Shown piece by piece: positions 37,523 to 46,418 of a DNA stretch of 64,000 nt. The DNA is from Candidatus Paraprevotella stercoravium (GTDB lineage: Bacteria > Bacteroidota > Bacteroidia > Bacteroidales > Bacteroidaceae), in assembly GCA_944320795.1 (NCBI GenBank), contig CALUIU010000007.1, forward strand, positions 21,478 through 85,477. Reading direction: 5' to 3'. Each line of letters starts with the position of its first letter. Position 1 is the first letter of the stretch. Below the pieces are notes generated by a model. It had not been told where the DNA came from. It worked only from the letters and a program-made list of their open reading frames with translations, and made no database searches. The translations under genes were made by a program, and so were the position numbers.

Positions 37523-38218
37523 TTATTCTTTTGCTCCGGCTTCGAAATAATATCCGTAGCCTTGTCGGGTCATAATATACTTTCCATAATCTCCCAGTTT
37601 CTTTCTCAATCGTGTAATATTTACATCGATTGTACGGTCCAGTACTTCTGCGTCGTCGTGCCAGATTTTGCGTAGAATCTCTGCGCGGGAAAATACGCGC
37701 CCTTCATTTTCAATGAAAAGGCGGAGCAGTTCGAATTCGGTTTTGGTCAGCTGAAGAACATCGCCGTGCAGAATGGCTTCCTTTAACTTCATGTTGATCT
37801 TCAGGTCTTTGTATCCGATAAAGGAGGCTTGGGATGCAGTCTTTGGAGAGGTTCTTCTCAGTACTGCCTTGACACGAAGAATCACTTCACGGAGTGAGAA
37901 CGGTTTCGAAATGTAGTCATCAGCTCCTAGAGTAAAACCTGTTACCGCATCGTTTTCCGTATCGCGTGCTGTAAGGAATATTATAGGGATGTGGCTCAGG
38001 TTTTTGGACTCTTTGAGCATTTTGGCCATGCGAAATCCTGATATTTCTCCCATCATGACGTCCAAAAGGATCAGATGATATTGAGTAAGATCCAGTTTGA
38101 GTGCTTCTTCTGCGGAATAGGCTACATCAATGTTATACCCTTCATTTTCCAAATTAAAGCGGAGGATGTCACACAGATCTTCTTCGTCGTCTACAACTAG
38201 AATTTTGTAATCATTCAT
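37523..38218 (-). CDS. Response regulator, OmpR/PhoB family
   Basis: 231 residues from the ATG at 38218 (MNDYKILVVDDEED); an in-frame start at 38248 would add ten residues without homology. Receiver domain with the acidic pocket VVDDEED, phospho-acceptor D53 in LLDVMMG, the switch Thr in FLTARD and the conserved Lys in ISKPFS. A C-terminal winged helix (about 130-228) holds LTKTEFELLRLFIEN, HDDAEVLDRTIDVNITRLRKKLG and GYGYYFE. It binds DNA as a dimer after phosphorylation by the partner kinase. The pair resembles PhoB/PhoR. Confidence 0.93.
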   Translation of the reverse strand: MNDYKILVVDDEEDLCDILRFNLENEGYNIDVAYSAEEALKLDLTQYHLILLDVMMGEISGFRMAKMLKESKNLSHIPIIFLTARDTENDAVTGFTLGADDYISKPFSLREVILRVKAVLRRTSPKTASQASFIGYKDLKINMKLKEAILHGDVLQLTKTEFELLRLFIENEGRVFSRAEILRKIWHDDAEVLDRTIDVNITRLRKKLGDYGKYIMTRQGYGYYFEAGAKE

Positions 38219-38296
38219 AAATCTACAGCTTTTAAAAATATACTGCAAAAGTATAGCATGGTTATTTCAGGATTGTAAAAAGCATGTTACAATATT

Positions 38297-38323
38297 ATTT
38301 CAGCACTGAATTAGTGCTGAAAT
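38297..38323 (-). terminator. Hairpin overlapping the end of the PiT gene
   Basis: A perfect 11-bp stem (38297-38307 with 38313-38323) and 5-nt loop that includes the PiT stop codon. The following AATATTGT is only weakly T-rich, so this is a possible terminator. Confidence 0.5.
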
Positions 38324-40548
38324 TTTCTGCAGGCACGTACCAGATGACGGAAATGTCCGATCAGCTCCTGGCTTTCCTGAAGCATACTCAGATACAAAAA
38401 GTCTACTTTCAGACTGGTTGTTGTGCTTTGAGCGATGCGTTGCTGCTGTTGCTTGCGCAGAATGGAGAGCGTAGCTTTCATTTCATTTCCTTTTTCGCGC
38501 AATTCAATGGCCTTGGAGTATTCGTTGCTTTCAATCATTTGGGCGATATCTCTGATAAAGCAGATGATGTCATTCTTGATTGGAGCATATTCCTTTTCAT
38601 ACTCCTCGTAAAGGGGGTTGAAGTTGTTGTCAACGTGTTCGAATATCGGTTCGCACATACGCTTCAGACAGTAGAAACTCTGTTCACAACTGTTGCATGC
38701 CAGATAGAACCAGGTGTTCTTTTCAACGGCCAACAGCGGGTCTATTTTTCTCAAACCGATAATTTCCTTGCGGCGCTGCACTTTCCAGTGTTTTTTCTCG
38801 GAGTCCAGATCGTTGAATACCTTGCGCAGCTTTTTCACATCTTCTTCCAACAGACCTTCTGTAATCAATACGTAGGTATCTGCTACAAAACGCACAACTT
38901 CCGTCTGTGTATTCATAAAATGCTTGCTCAGCAAAGGCCAGACAACTTGAGGGTCCTGAGTATCGATGATTTCTGTAAAGAGTTCATCTTTCTTCACGGA
39001 AGACATTTTTTTCTTATAGCTGCGGCTGTTGTTCCATAAAATAAAGACTACTGTGACCATCAGTAGAATCATGGCCACGATACCTCCATAATATACAATC
39101 ATGGTTACAATGAAGCAGAGGAAAAAAGCGGCTCCGGCAGTCATGAACCAGCCGCCGATAACAGAAATGACTCCTGTAACACGGAATACCGCGCTTTCGC
39201 GGCCCCAGGCCCGGTCGGCTAATGAGGAACCCATACCTACCATGAATGCTACATAGGTTGTAGACAGCGGTAATTTCAGGGAAGTGCCGACTACGATAAG
39301 CAGTCCGGAGAGTACCAGATTAATGGAAGCACGAACCAAATCAAATGCGGCTCCTTTTTCCAGAATTGTTTCGTCCTGATTGAAACGGGAATTGATCCAG
39401 GTCTTTACATTTTCAGGAACATGAGCAATGACATACTCTGTTGTATTCATGACTCCGCGAACCAGACGGCGCGCGAATCTCGATGAACCGAACATCTCGT
39501 CTCCGGCTGTCTGCCGTGACAGGTCTACCGATGTTTTGATCACGTTATGTGCTTTTTTAGAGAAGGTTAATGCCGCAATCATAATGATGCCGGCCATTAC
39601 CAAGAAAATGAGTGGAGTTTTTGCTTCATCATTGAGTGAGCCCATCAGATAAGTAGTCGGGTCGGCACCCGGATGCATCATGAAGTCCTGATAAGAAGAG
39701 AATCCGGCCAATGTTACTCCGATAAAGTTTACCAGGTCGTTTCCGGCAAAGGCCATAGCCAGAGAGAAAGTACCGAACAGTACGGTAATCTTGAAAATAT
39801 TGACTTTCAGCAAATGCAGAATTTGCGTAAGAATTGTAAAACCTATCAGAAAAGCTATCAGAATGCTGGATGTGTTTGATGCGATCCATGATTTGATTTC
39901 CGGGGTCATGAATGAGGCTGTACCAAAACCTTTTACTATTAGAAAATAAGAAATGGAGGTAAAAGACAGACCACCGAAAATGGCAATGGTGTATTTAAGA
40001 TGTTTGGTATAATGGAATGTAAATATACAACGGGCAATCCATTGCACAATCAGACCAAAAATAAACGCGATGGCTACGGATATGAAAATTGCCATAATCA
40101 CCGATAACGCCTTGTCGGTATTGATTAGTTGGGCATAAGTGAGCGAGTGGTCATGCATCATTTTTACGAATGCCAGCGCTGTACTTCCTCCGAGCAATTC
40201 GAATACCATGGATACCGTGGTAGAAGTAGGCATACCCAGCATGTTGAACATATCGAGCAGAATGACATCTGATGCAACCACTGCCAAGAAAATACACATT
40301 AATTGTTCGAATGTAAAGCATTCGGGTCGAAAAATACCGTGTCGGGCTATGTCCATCATTCCATTACTGGTAGTTGCGCCGACAAATATGCCTATTGCCG
40401 CTACGGCGAGAATAAGTTTAAAACGGGCAGCTTTTGAACCAATAGCTGAACTAAGAAAGTTTACGGCATCATTGCTTACTCCGACAGACAGATCGAAGAT
40501 AGACAACGCAAAAAGGAATATTACAATTCCCAAATAGACAAATTCCAT
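38311..40548 (-). CDS. PiT-family inorganic phosphate transporter fused to a C-terminal PhoU-like domain
   Basis: 745 residues against about 420-500 for ordinary PiT. The N-terminal two thirds hold about ten to twelve membrane helices with the two PiT signatures: SVGVSNDAVNFL (about 26-37) and, in the second repeat, a GNDLVNFIGV segment (about 272-281). After the last helix (about 490) come roughly 250 soluble, helical residues (from KKKMSSVKKDELF) rich in charged heptad-like positions, resembling PhoU/DUF47 proteins that gate Pit transporters. It imports phosphate with a cation. The divergent-looking neighbours are the PhoB/PhoR pair, 93 bp downstream on the same strand. Confidence 0.9.
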   Translation of the reverse strand: MEFVYLGIVIFLFALSIFDLSVGVSNDAVNFLSSAIGSKAARFKLILAVAAIGIFVGATTSNGMMDIARHGIFRPECFTFEQLMCIFLAVVASDVILLDMFNMLGMPTSTTVSMVFELLGGSTALAFVKMMHDHSLTYAQLINTDKALSVIMAIFISVAIAFIFGLIVQWIARCIFTFHYTKHLKYTIAIFGGLSFTSISYFLIVKGFGTASFMTPEIKSWIASNTSSILIAFLIGFTILTQILHLLKVNIFKITVLFGTFSLAMAFAGNDLVNFIGVTLAGFSSYQDFMMHPGADPTTYLMGSLNDEAKTPLIFLVMAGIIMIAALTFSKKAHNVIKTSVDLSRQTAGDEMFGSSRFARRLVRGVMNTTEYVIAHVPENVKTWINSRFNQDETILEKGAAFDLVRASINLVLSGLLIVVGTSLKLPLSTTYVAFMVGMGSSLADRAWGRESAVFRVTGVISVIGGWFMTAGAAFFLCFIVTMIVYYGGIVAMILLMVTVVFILWNNSRSYKKKMSSVKKDELFTEIIDTQDPQVVWPLLSKHFMNTQTEVVRFVADTYVLITEGLLEEDVKKLRKVFNDLDSEKKHWKVQRRKEIIGLRKIDPLLAVEKNTWFYLACNSCEQSFYCLKRMCEPIFEHVDNNFNPLYEEYEKEYAPIKNDIICFIRDIAQMIESNEYSKAIELREKGNEMKATLSILRKQQQQRIAQSTTTSLKVDFLYLSMLQESQELIGHFRHLVRACRKFQH

Positions 40549-40576
40549 AAAATAATGAATTTAATAATTATGGATG

Positions 40577-40584
40577 CAAAGATA
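40577..40584 (-). promoter_or_regulatory. Predicted -7 element for the PiT gene
   Basis: The reverse strand reads TATCTTTG, an exact TAnnTTTG match, 28 bp before the ATG. I see no clear repeated PhoB-box-like sites beside it. Confidence 0.5.
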
Positions 40585-40669
40585 GCAAAATTCATAATTT
40601 TGTAACATAATTGTATTATATGTAATTCTTAATTTTTTTAAATCATAGCACTATTCTTCAAAAAACATA

Positions 40670-40739
40670 CCCCTAAACCAAAACATCCGATATTCTATGT
40701 TTAGACTGAAACTGAATATCGGATGTTTTGGTTTAGGGG
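40670..40739 (-). terminator. Long perfect hairpin after the LolC/E-like gene
   Basis: A perfect 26-bp stem (40670-40695 with 40714-40739) with an 18-nt loop, 13 bp beyond the permease stop on the reverse strand. The sequence after it is TATGTTTTTTG, giving a usable T-run. Confidence 0.85.
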
Positions 40740-40752
40740 GTGAGATATCTGG

Positions 40753-42003
40753 TCATTCAAAGCGAATGGATTTGATCGGGTTGATTCTGGATATCAGTAA
40801 GCTGGGTAGAACCAGTACGCAGACAGAAACCAGAAGAGTAGCCAGATTTACTAATATTATATAGGTCCAATTAATTTCCATGGGCACTTGCTCTACATAA
40901 TAAACCTGTGGATCCAGGCAGATGACTCCCCATTGCTGCTGGATAAAAATGATGATAAAAGCCAGCAGATTGCCCCAGAACAATCCCTTGCCTACAATAA
41001 ATAAGGAAAACCAAAGGAAGATTCTGCGGATGGAGCGGTCGCGTGCTCCCAACGCTTTCAGGGTTCCGATAAAGCTTGTGCGTTCCAAAATGATGATAAG
41101 CAGGCCTGATATCATGGTGATGCCGGCAACGCCTGTCATCAGAATCAGAATAACCCATACATTGGTGTTCAGTAGATCCAGCCATGTGAACATCTGTGGA
41201 TACAGGTCTTCGATCGACATTGTGGCAAAAGAAGCTCCATGGATGTCTGTTCCAAGCTCTACGTTGATACGTTTGGCGAGTTTCTGTGTCGTCGCTTTCA
41301 GATTGTTATAGTCTTTCAGACTTATATTCAGAGAACTGCATTGATTCTTTTGCCAACCGTTGAGCTTATTGCAGGTATAGAAATCGGTAAAAACGAGGTT
41401 GTTGTCCAGTTCCGAGATATTGGTGCGATATATGCCCTTGATGAGAAAGCGCCGGGCGCGTATGTTTCTGTCGAAGAAATAGGCCGAGATCTTGTCGCCA
41501 GTCTTAAGCTGCAGTTCTCGTGCGATATTCTCGGAAATGATTATTTCGTTCCCGGCTTTTTGGTCGCTGAAAGCTGGTAAGCTGCCAGACAACAGAGACT
41601 GGTGAAGAAAGGTTGTGTCATATTCTTGGGCGATACCTTTCAGAACAATTCCTTTGAACTGTTCCTCGGTTTTCAGAATGCCGGCTTTCAGACAGGTGCG
41701 TTCCCAGTGCGCAATGTTGGGAGTTGACTTGACAATGCGTAGCAGGGAGTCGTTGACGGTTATAGGATAGGATTCCGAAGAGGTCAGGCTTTCGAAGTTC
41801 TGTATTTGAATGTGTGAACCGAATCCGACGAGCTTGTTTTTGATTTCCTGTTTGAAGCCTAAAACGACACAGATGGAGATGATCATGACGGCTACTCCGA
41901 TAGCAACACCGCCTATGGCAATCCGGATTGCCATTTTTGAAGCGCCCTTTTCACTCTTCTTGTTTTTAAAAAGTCTTTTGGCTACAAAAAAAACAAAATT
42001 CAT
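40753..42003 (-). CDS. FtsX-like ABC transporter permease, LolC/LolE type
   Basis: 416 residues from the ATG at 42003 (MNFVFFVAKRLF); the longer in-frame ATG at 42060 falls inside the terminator hairpin of the upstream gene and is unlikely. Four membrane helices: one near 35-60 (IAIGGVAIGVAVMIISICVVLG) and three in the C-terminal third, with a large periplasmic domain between (about 65-260). In Lol systems this permease extracts lipoproteins from the inner membrane with a LolD-like ATPase; none is adjacent. Family MacB/FtsX permeases are alternatives, but length and topology favour LolC/E. Confidence 0.85.
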   Translation of the reverse strand: MNFVFFVAKRLFKNKKSEKGASKMAIRIAIGGVAIGVAVMIISICVVLGFKQEIKNKLVGFGSHIQIQNFESLTSSESYPITVNDSLLRIVKSTPNIAHWERTCLKAGILKTEEQFKGIVLKGIAQEYDTTFLHQSLLSGSLPAFSDQKAGNEIIISENIARELQLKTGDKISAYFFDRNIRARRFLIKGIYRTNISELDNNLVFTDFYTCNKLNGWQKNQCSSLNISLKDYNNLKATTQKLAKRINVELGTDIHGASFATMSIEDLYPQMFTWLDLLNTNVWVILILMTGVAGITMISGLLIIILERTSFIGTLKALGARDRSIRRIFLWFSLFIVGKGLFWGNLLAFIIIFIQQQWGVICLDPQVYYVEQVPMEINWTYIILVNLATLLVSVCVLVLPSLLISRINPIKSIRFE

Positions 42004-42040
42004 TTTTTTAGATTTAGTTGATACTTTCCTGAAAAGATAG

Positions 42041-42071
42041 GCCCGAAAAGAATGATACACTCTTTTCGGGC
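42041..42071 (-). terminator. Terminator after the aminotransferase gene
   Basis: A perfect 11-bp stem (42041-42051 with 42061-42071) and a 9-nt loop, 23 bp after the aminotransferase stop on the reverse strand. The tail CTATCTTTTC is moderately T-rich. It separates this gene from the permease gene. Confidence 0.7.
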
Positions 42072-42094
42072 TTACCGGATATTATTGATATGTT

Positions 42095-43297
42095 TTATTC
42101 GACAACCCGACCCGGATAGGCTTCCAAAGCTTTGCGAAGCACTAGGATGGCCTGGTTCAAATCTTCTTTCTTTAAAACATAAGCTATGCGGACTTCATTT
42201 TTTCCAGATCCGGGAGTCGTATAAAATCCGGAGGCTGGAGCCATCATGACAGTTGCGCCTTCATAATTAAATTCTGTGAGACACCAGGCGCAGAATTTTT
42301 CCGCGTCGTCGACCGGTAATTTGGCAACCGTGTAAAAGGCTCCCATAGGAATCGGTGAGTATACACCCGGAATGCGGTTCAGTCCGTCGATGAGACATTT
42401 TCGGCGTTCCACATATTCATCATAAACTTCGCGGCTGTACTCTTCAGGGGCGTCCAATGAAGCTTCTGCTGCAATCTGACCGATCAGAGGAGGGCTGAGA
42501 CGTGCCTGACAGAATTTCATGACAGCCTTGCGTACTTCTGCGTTTTTAGTGATCAGGGCTCCGATTCGGATACCGCATTCGCTGTATCGTTTTGATACGG
42601 AATCAATCAGTACGACATTGTTTTCAATACCTTCCAGATGGCAGGCCGAAATATAAGGAGATCCGGTGTATATGAATTCCCGATATACTTCATCTGAGAA
42701 CAGATATAAATCGTACTTCTTGACGAGATCACGAATCTGATTCATTTCGCGATGAGTATATAAGTAGCCCGTAGGATTGTTCGGATTGCAGATCAGGATG
42801 GCGCGTGTCCGTTCATTGATTAATTCTTCGAATTTTTCGACTTTGGGCAAAGAAAAGCCTTCTTCGATTGTTGTGGAAATGGTACGGATAACGGCACCTG
42901 CAGAAATGGCAAAAGCCATGTAATTGGCATAAGCCGGTTCTGGAACAATGATTTCATCCCCCGGATTAAGGCATGACATAAATGCAAACAGCACTGCTTC
43001 CGATCCTCCGGACGTGATGATGATGTCATCGGGTGACAGGCTGATATGGTATTTTTCGTAATATTTAACCAGTTTTTTCCGATAGCTCAGATAACCCTGG
43101 CTCGGACTGTACTCCAAAACGGTACGGTCAATGTTGCGAATTGCATCCAAGGCTGCTTGGGGAGTGGGCAGATCAGGCTGTCCGATATTTAAATGATACA
43201 CGTGTATTCCGCGTTCTTTAGCCTGCTGTGCCAAAGGAGCAAGCTTTCTGATAGGTGATTCCGGCATTTCCTGGCCGCGCGTTGAAATTTTTGGCAT
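42095..43297 (-). CDS. PLP-dependent aminotransferase, class I/II
   Basis: 400 residues with the fold type I aminotransferase pattern: NIGQPDLPTP, the GGSEAVLFAF cofactor phosphate region, PNNPTGYLYT, the Asp of FSDEVYREF that contacts the pyridine nitrogen, the Schiff-base Lys in SVSKRYSECGIRIG, and the C-terminal Arg in NEVRIAYV that binds the substrate carboxylate. It resembles aspartate or broad-specificity aminotransferases (AspC/PatA group). The exact amino acid substrate cannot be fixed. A single gene with a good promoter. Confidence 0.92.
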   Translation of the reverse strand: MPKISTRGQEMPESPIRKLAPLAQQAKERGIHVYHLNIGQPDLPTPQAALDAIRNIDRTVLEYSPSQGYLSYRKKLVKYYEKYHISLSPDDIIITSGGSEAVLFAFMSCLNPGDEIIVPEPAYANYMAFAISAGAVIRTISTTIEEGFSLPKVEKFEELINERTRAILICNPNNPTGYLYTHREMNQIRDLVKKYDLYLFSDEVYREFIYTGSPYISACHLEGIENNVVLIDSVSKRYSECGIRIGALITKNAEVRKAVMKFCQARLSPPLIGQIAAEASLDAPEEYSREVYDEYVERRKCLIDGLNRIPGVYSPIPMGAFYTVAKLPVDDAEKFCAWCLTEFNYEGATVMMAPASGFYTTPGSGKNEVRIAYVLKKEDLNQAILVLRKALEAYPGRVVE

Positions 43298-43344
43298 ATT
43301 ATCTTTAGTCTTTGATAGATAAAATAGAGTGATTAATCAACTTG

Positions 43345-43376
43345 CAAATATACGATTTTGGAGTTAAATCGGCAAA
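43345..43376 (-). promoter_or_regulatory. Predicted promoter of the aminotransferase gene
   Basis: On the reverse strand TTTG (43373-43376) and TATATTTG (43345-43352) are separated by exactly 20 nt, a full consensus Bacteroides promoter, 47 bp before the ATG. Confidence 0.65.
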
Positions 43377-43447
43377 TAAATGAGTTTTTAATTATAGTAA
43401 GATGGATCTTAATGTGCAAAACTGAATGATAAGTAAAAATAATTATG

Positions 43448-43455
43448 TAAGTTTG
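43448..43455 (+). promoter_or_regulatory. Predicted -7 element for the DUF4494 gene
   Basis: TAAGTTTG, an exact TAnnTTTG match, 64 bp before the ATG. The -33 region is not clear. Confidence 0.4.
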
Positions 43456-43519
43456 TAGCTAATTTGATTGTGTCTTACTAATTAGGAATAAAATTACTAG
43501 TATTATAAAGAAATAAGTT

Positions 43520-43999
43520 ATGATGAACGAATGGTTTGAGTGTAAAGTGAAGTATGAGAAAACTATGGAAAACGGAATGCTGAAGAAAGTAACGGAGCCA
43601 TATCTGGTTGACGCGTTGAGCTTTACAGAGGCAGAACGGCGCTTCCTGGAAGAGATAGAACCGTTTATGTCCGGTGAGTTTCAGGTTTCGGACATTAAGA
43701 GAGCCAAGTATGCCGAATTGTTTGAGACAGATGATGAATCTGCAGACAAGTGGTTCAAGGCCAAGGTGGCATTTATTACTTTGGACGAAAAAACCGGCGT
43801 GGAAAAGAAGAGTGCCCAAAATATGTTGATTCAGGCTTCGGATTTGCGTGATGCCGTAAAGCGGTTGGATAAAGGTATGGAGGGTACAATGGCTGATTAT
43901 GAAATCGCTTCGATTATGGAAACTCCGATTATGGATGTATTTCATTATAAGGCTGCCGAAGTGGAAAAACCTGAATTCCCTGAGGCTGCTCAAGTTTAA
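43520..43999 (+). CDS. DUF4494 domain-containing protein
   Basis: 159 residues without signal or membrane segment. The opening WFECKVKYEKTMENG, the YLVDALSFTEAE turn, the WFKAKVAFITLDEKTG repeat of the first motif, and MADYEIASIMETPIMDVF are the pattern I associate with the Bacteroidetes DUF4494 family. The two WFxxKV strands suggest an internal duplication. The function is unknown; homologues occur both in chromosomes and in phage-related regions. It is followed 20 bp later by the YggS gene and is probably co-transcribed with it. Confidence 0.85.
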   Translation: MMNEWFECKVKYEKTMENGMLKKVTEPYLVDALSFTEAERRFLEEIEPFMSGEFQVSDIKRAKYAELFETDDESADKWFKAKVAFITLDEKTGVEKKSAQNMLIQASDLRDAVKRLDKGMEGTMADYEIASIMETPIMDVFHYKAAEVEKPEFPEAAQV

Positions 44000-44019
44000 T
44001 CTGTAAAAAGGAAAAGATT

Positions 44020-44691
44020 ATGTCTGTTGCTCAGGAAATTATCAAAATCAAAAAAGAGCTTCCAAAACATGTAGAACTGGTTGCCGTTTCCAAGTATCAT
44101 CCGGCAGAGTTGATTCGGGAAGCTTATGCTGCCGGACAAAGAATTTTTGGAGAAAGTCAGGTTCAGGAACTGCAGCGCAAACACGAGGAGCTACAGATGG
44201 AAGGATTGCAGTGGCATTTTATCGGTCATTTGCAGACCAATAAAGTAAAGTATATCGCTCCTTACATATCCCTGATTCATTCTGTTGATTCTGTGAAGTT
44301 GCTTGCTGAAATCAATAAGCAGGGACAGAAAATCGGCAGAAAGATACGTTGCCTGCTTCAGTTGCATGTGGCTCAGGAAGAGAATAAATATGGGTTCACA
44401 GAAGAAGAGTGCCGGTCGTATCTGGCATCGGGTGAATGGAAACAGCTCACTTATGTGGAACTGTGTGGTGTTATGTGTATCGCGACGAATACGGACGATG
44501 AAGAGGTTGTGCGCCGTGAGTTTCATCGAATGTCCGTTTTCTTTAAGGACGCAAAACAGAAGTATTTTGCCGGTCAGGAATCTTTTTCAATATGTTCGTG
44601 GGGGATGAGTGATGATTATCCGCTCGCTATTCAGGAAGGAAGCAATATGATTCGTGTCGGATCAAAGATTTTTGGCGCGCGTGTTTATTGA
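44020..44691 (+). CDS. YggS/PROSC family PLP-binding protein
   Basis: 223 residues with an alanine-racemase-like N-terminal TIM barrel only. The PLP lysine is in LVAVSKYHP (about 24-30), followed by FGESQVQEL, the conserved WHFIGHLQTNKVKYI (about 66-80), HSVDS, and C-terminal SMGMSDDY-like SWGMSDDYPLAI and IRVGSKIFGAR that hold the PLP phosphate. The family keeps PLP levels and amino-acid pools balanced rather than catalysing a known reaction. The gene is preceded closely by DUF4494; the acyl-CoA ligase after it has its own promoter. Confidence 0.95.
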   Translation: MSVAQEIIKIKKELPKHVELVAVSKYHPAELIREAYAAGQRIFGESQVQELQRKHEELQMEGLQWHFIGHLQTNKVKYIAPYISLIHSVDSVKLLAEINKQGQKIGRKIRCLLQLHVAQEENKYGFTEEECRSYLASGEWKQLTYVELCGVMCIATNTDDEEVVRREFHRMSVFFKDAKQKYFAGQESFSICSWGMSDDYPLAIQEGSNMIRVGSKIFGARVY

Positions 44692-44698
44692 GTTTTTA

Positions 44699-44730
44699 TT
44701 TGGAGAAAACATATAAATCGCTTATTTTTG
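44699..44730 (+). promoter_or_regulatory. Predicted promoter of the acyl-CoA ligase operon
   Basis: TTTG at 44699-44702 and TATTTTTG at 44723-44730 with an exact 20-nt spacer, a full match to the Bacteroides consensus. It lies just after the YggS stop and 23 bp before the ligase ATG, which decides the start at 44754 over the in-frame ATG at 44688. Confidence 0.65.
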
Positions 44731-44753
44731 CGCAAACCAATCTTTTTTGTGCA

Positions 44754-46418
44754 ATGAATATACCGAGTTTTAACGCGTGTATAGAGAAAAGCATCAAGGA
44801 TAATTGGAACCTTGATGCTTTATCTGATTATAAAGGGGCTACCATGCAATATAAGGATGTAGCCCGGGTAATTGAGAAACTGCATATTATCTTTGAATAT
44901 AGTGGAGTTAAACCTGGAGATAAAGTCGCCTTATGCGATAAAAATTCAGCTCATTGGGGAGCCGCTTTTCTGGCGGTTTTAGCCTATGGTGCAGTAGCTG
45001 TGCCGATTCTGCATGAATTTAAGGCTGATCAAATACATAATATAGTCAATCACAGTGAGGCCAAGCTGCTTTTTGTCGGTGAACAGATCTGGAAGCAGTT
45101 GGATGAGAAGGAAATACCGCATGTGGAAGGAGTAATCAACATTATTGATTATTCGTTATTTGTCAGTCGGACGGATAAAGTGGTTTATGCCCGTGAAAAC
45201 CTGAATCGTCTTTTTGGAGAGAAGTTCCCTAAGTTTTTCCGTTCCAATCACGTGTCCTATCATCAGGATCAGCCGGACGAACTGGCTGTAATCAATTATA
45301 CTTCGGGTACGACCAGTTTTTCCAAAGGAGTCATGATTCCGTACCGTGCCTTATGGTCAAATTATGCTTTTGCTCAAGGTGCTTTGGGAGAACATTGCAA
45401 GCCGGGAACAAATGTCTTGTCTATGTTGCCAATGGCACATATGTATGGTATGGCGTTTGAGTTTATCTTTGAATTCTGTCAGGGATGTCATGTGTTTTTC
45501 CTGACCAAGATGCCGACCCCGAAGCTGCTTTTGGCTGCTTTGGCGGACGTGAAGCCTATTATCGTGATTGCTGTTCCGCTGATTATAGAAAAAATAGTAA
45601 AGAAGGCGGTTTGGCCAAAAGTGACTCCGAAGGTGAAAATGCTGATGAAGCTTCCGGTTATCGGTCAGAAAGTGAAAGACCGCATCCGCGAAGCCATGCG
45701 CGAGTCGCTGGGTGGAAATTATTATGAGGTGATTATCGGCGGTGCTGCTCTAAATCATGAAGTGGAAGCTTTCCTGAAAGAAATCGGGTTTAATTACACC
45801 GTAGGTTATGGAGCTACCGAGTGCGCACCGATTATTGCGTATGAGGACTGGAAATACTTTAAAGAAGGATCTTGCGGTAAGGCCGCTCCTCGCCTGGAGG
45901 TAAAAATTGACAGTAAGGATCCTGCTCATGAAGTCGGCGAAATTCTGGTACGCGGCACTAATGTTATGCTGGGCTATTATAAGAATGAAGAGGCGACAGC
46001 AGAAACGTTGGATAAGCAGGGCTGGTACCATACCGGTGATCTGGGTTTGCTTGATGAAGAGGGTAATCTTTTTATCAAAGGCCGCAGTAAGAATATGTTG
46101 CTGGGAGCCAGCGGTCAGAATATCTATCCCGAAGAAATTGAGGATAAGCTGAACAATATGACTCTGGTTGCAGAGAGTCTGGTGATTCAGAGTAATGAGA
46201 AACTTTATGGTTTGGTGTATCCGGATTTTGAAGAGGCCGCAAAACTTGGTCTTGAGGAAAAGGATCTGATGCAGATCATGGAGCAGAACCGTCAGGAGTT
46301 GAATGCGAGTATTCCTGCCTACAGTCAACTGGCTGGTATAAAGATCTATAAAGAAGAGTTTGAAAAAACACCTAAAAAGAGTATCAAACGATTCCTGTAT
46401 ACCGATGTGGAAATCTGA
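44754..46418 (+). CDS. AMP-dependent synthetase/ligase, long-chain acyl-CoA synthetase-like
   Basis: 554 residues from the ATG at 44754. The adenylate-forming signature INYTSGTTSFSKGVMI (about 178-193), then MLPMAHMYG, the A5-type VGYGATECAPI, the Asp of WYHTGDLG and GRSKNMLLGASGQNIYPEEIE near the hinge, and the C-terminal lysine KTPKKSIKRF. It activates a carboxylic acid with ATP, and probably loads CoA. Its closest type is the FadD-like ligases of Bacteroidetes, but the acid is unknown. It overlaps the metallo-hydrolase gene by 14 bp, so the two are coupled. Confidence 0.9.
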   Translation: MNIPSFNACIEKSIKDNWNLDALSDYKGATMQYKDVARVIEKLHIIFEYSGVKPGDKVALCDKNSAHWGAAFLAVLAYGAVAVPILHEFKADQIHNIVNHSEAKLLFVGEQIWKQLDEKEIPHVEGVINIIDYSLFVSRTDKVVYARENLNRLFGEKFPKFFRSNHVSYHQDQPDELAVINYTSGTTSFSKGVMIPYRALWSNYAFAQGALGEHCKPGTNVLSMLPMAHMYGMAFEFIFEFCQGCHVFFLTKMPTPKLLLAALADVKPIIVIAVPLIIEKIVKKAVWPKVTPKVKMLMKLPVIGQKVKDRIREAMRESLGGNYYEVIIGGAALNHEVEAFLKEIGFNYTVGYGATECAPIIAYEDWKYFKEGSCGKAAPRLEVKIDSKDPAHEVGEILVRGTNVMLGYYKNEEATAETLDKQGWYHTGDLGLLDEEGNLFIKGRSKNMLLGASGQNIYPEEIEDKLNNMTLVAESLVIQSNEKLYGLVYPDFEEAAKLGLEEKDLMQIMEQNRQELNASIPAYSQLAGIKIYKEEFEKTPKKSIKRFLYTDVEI

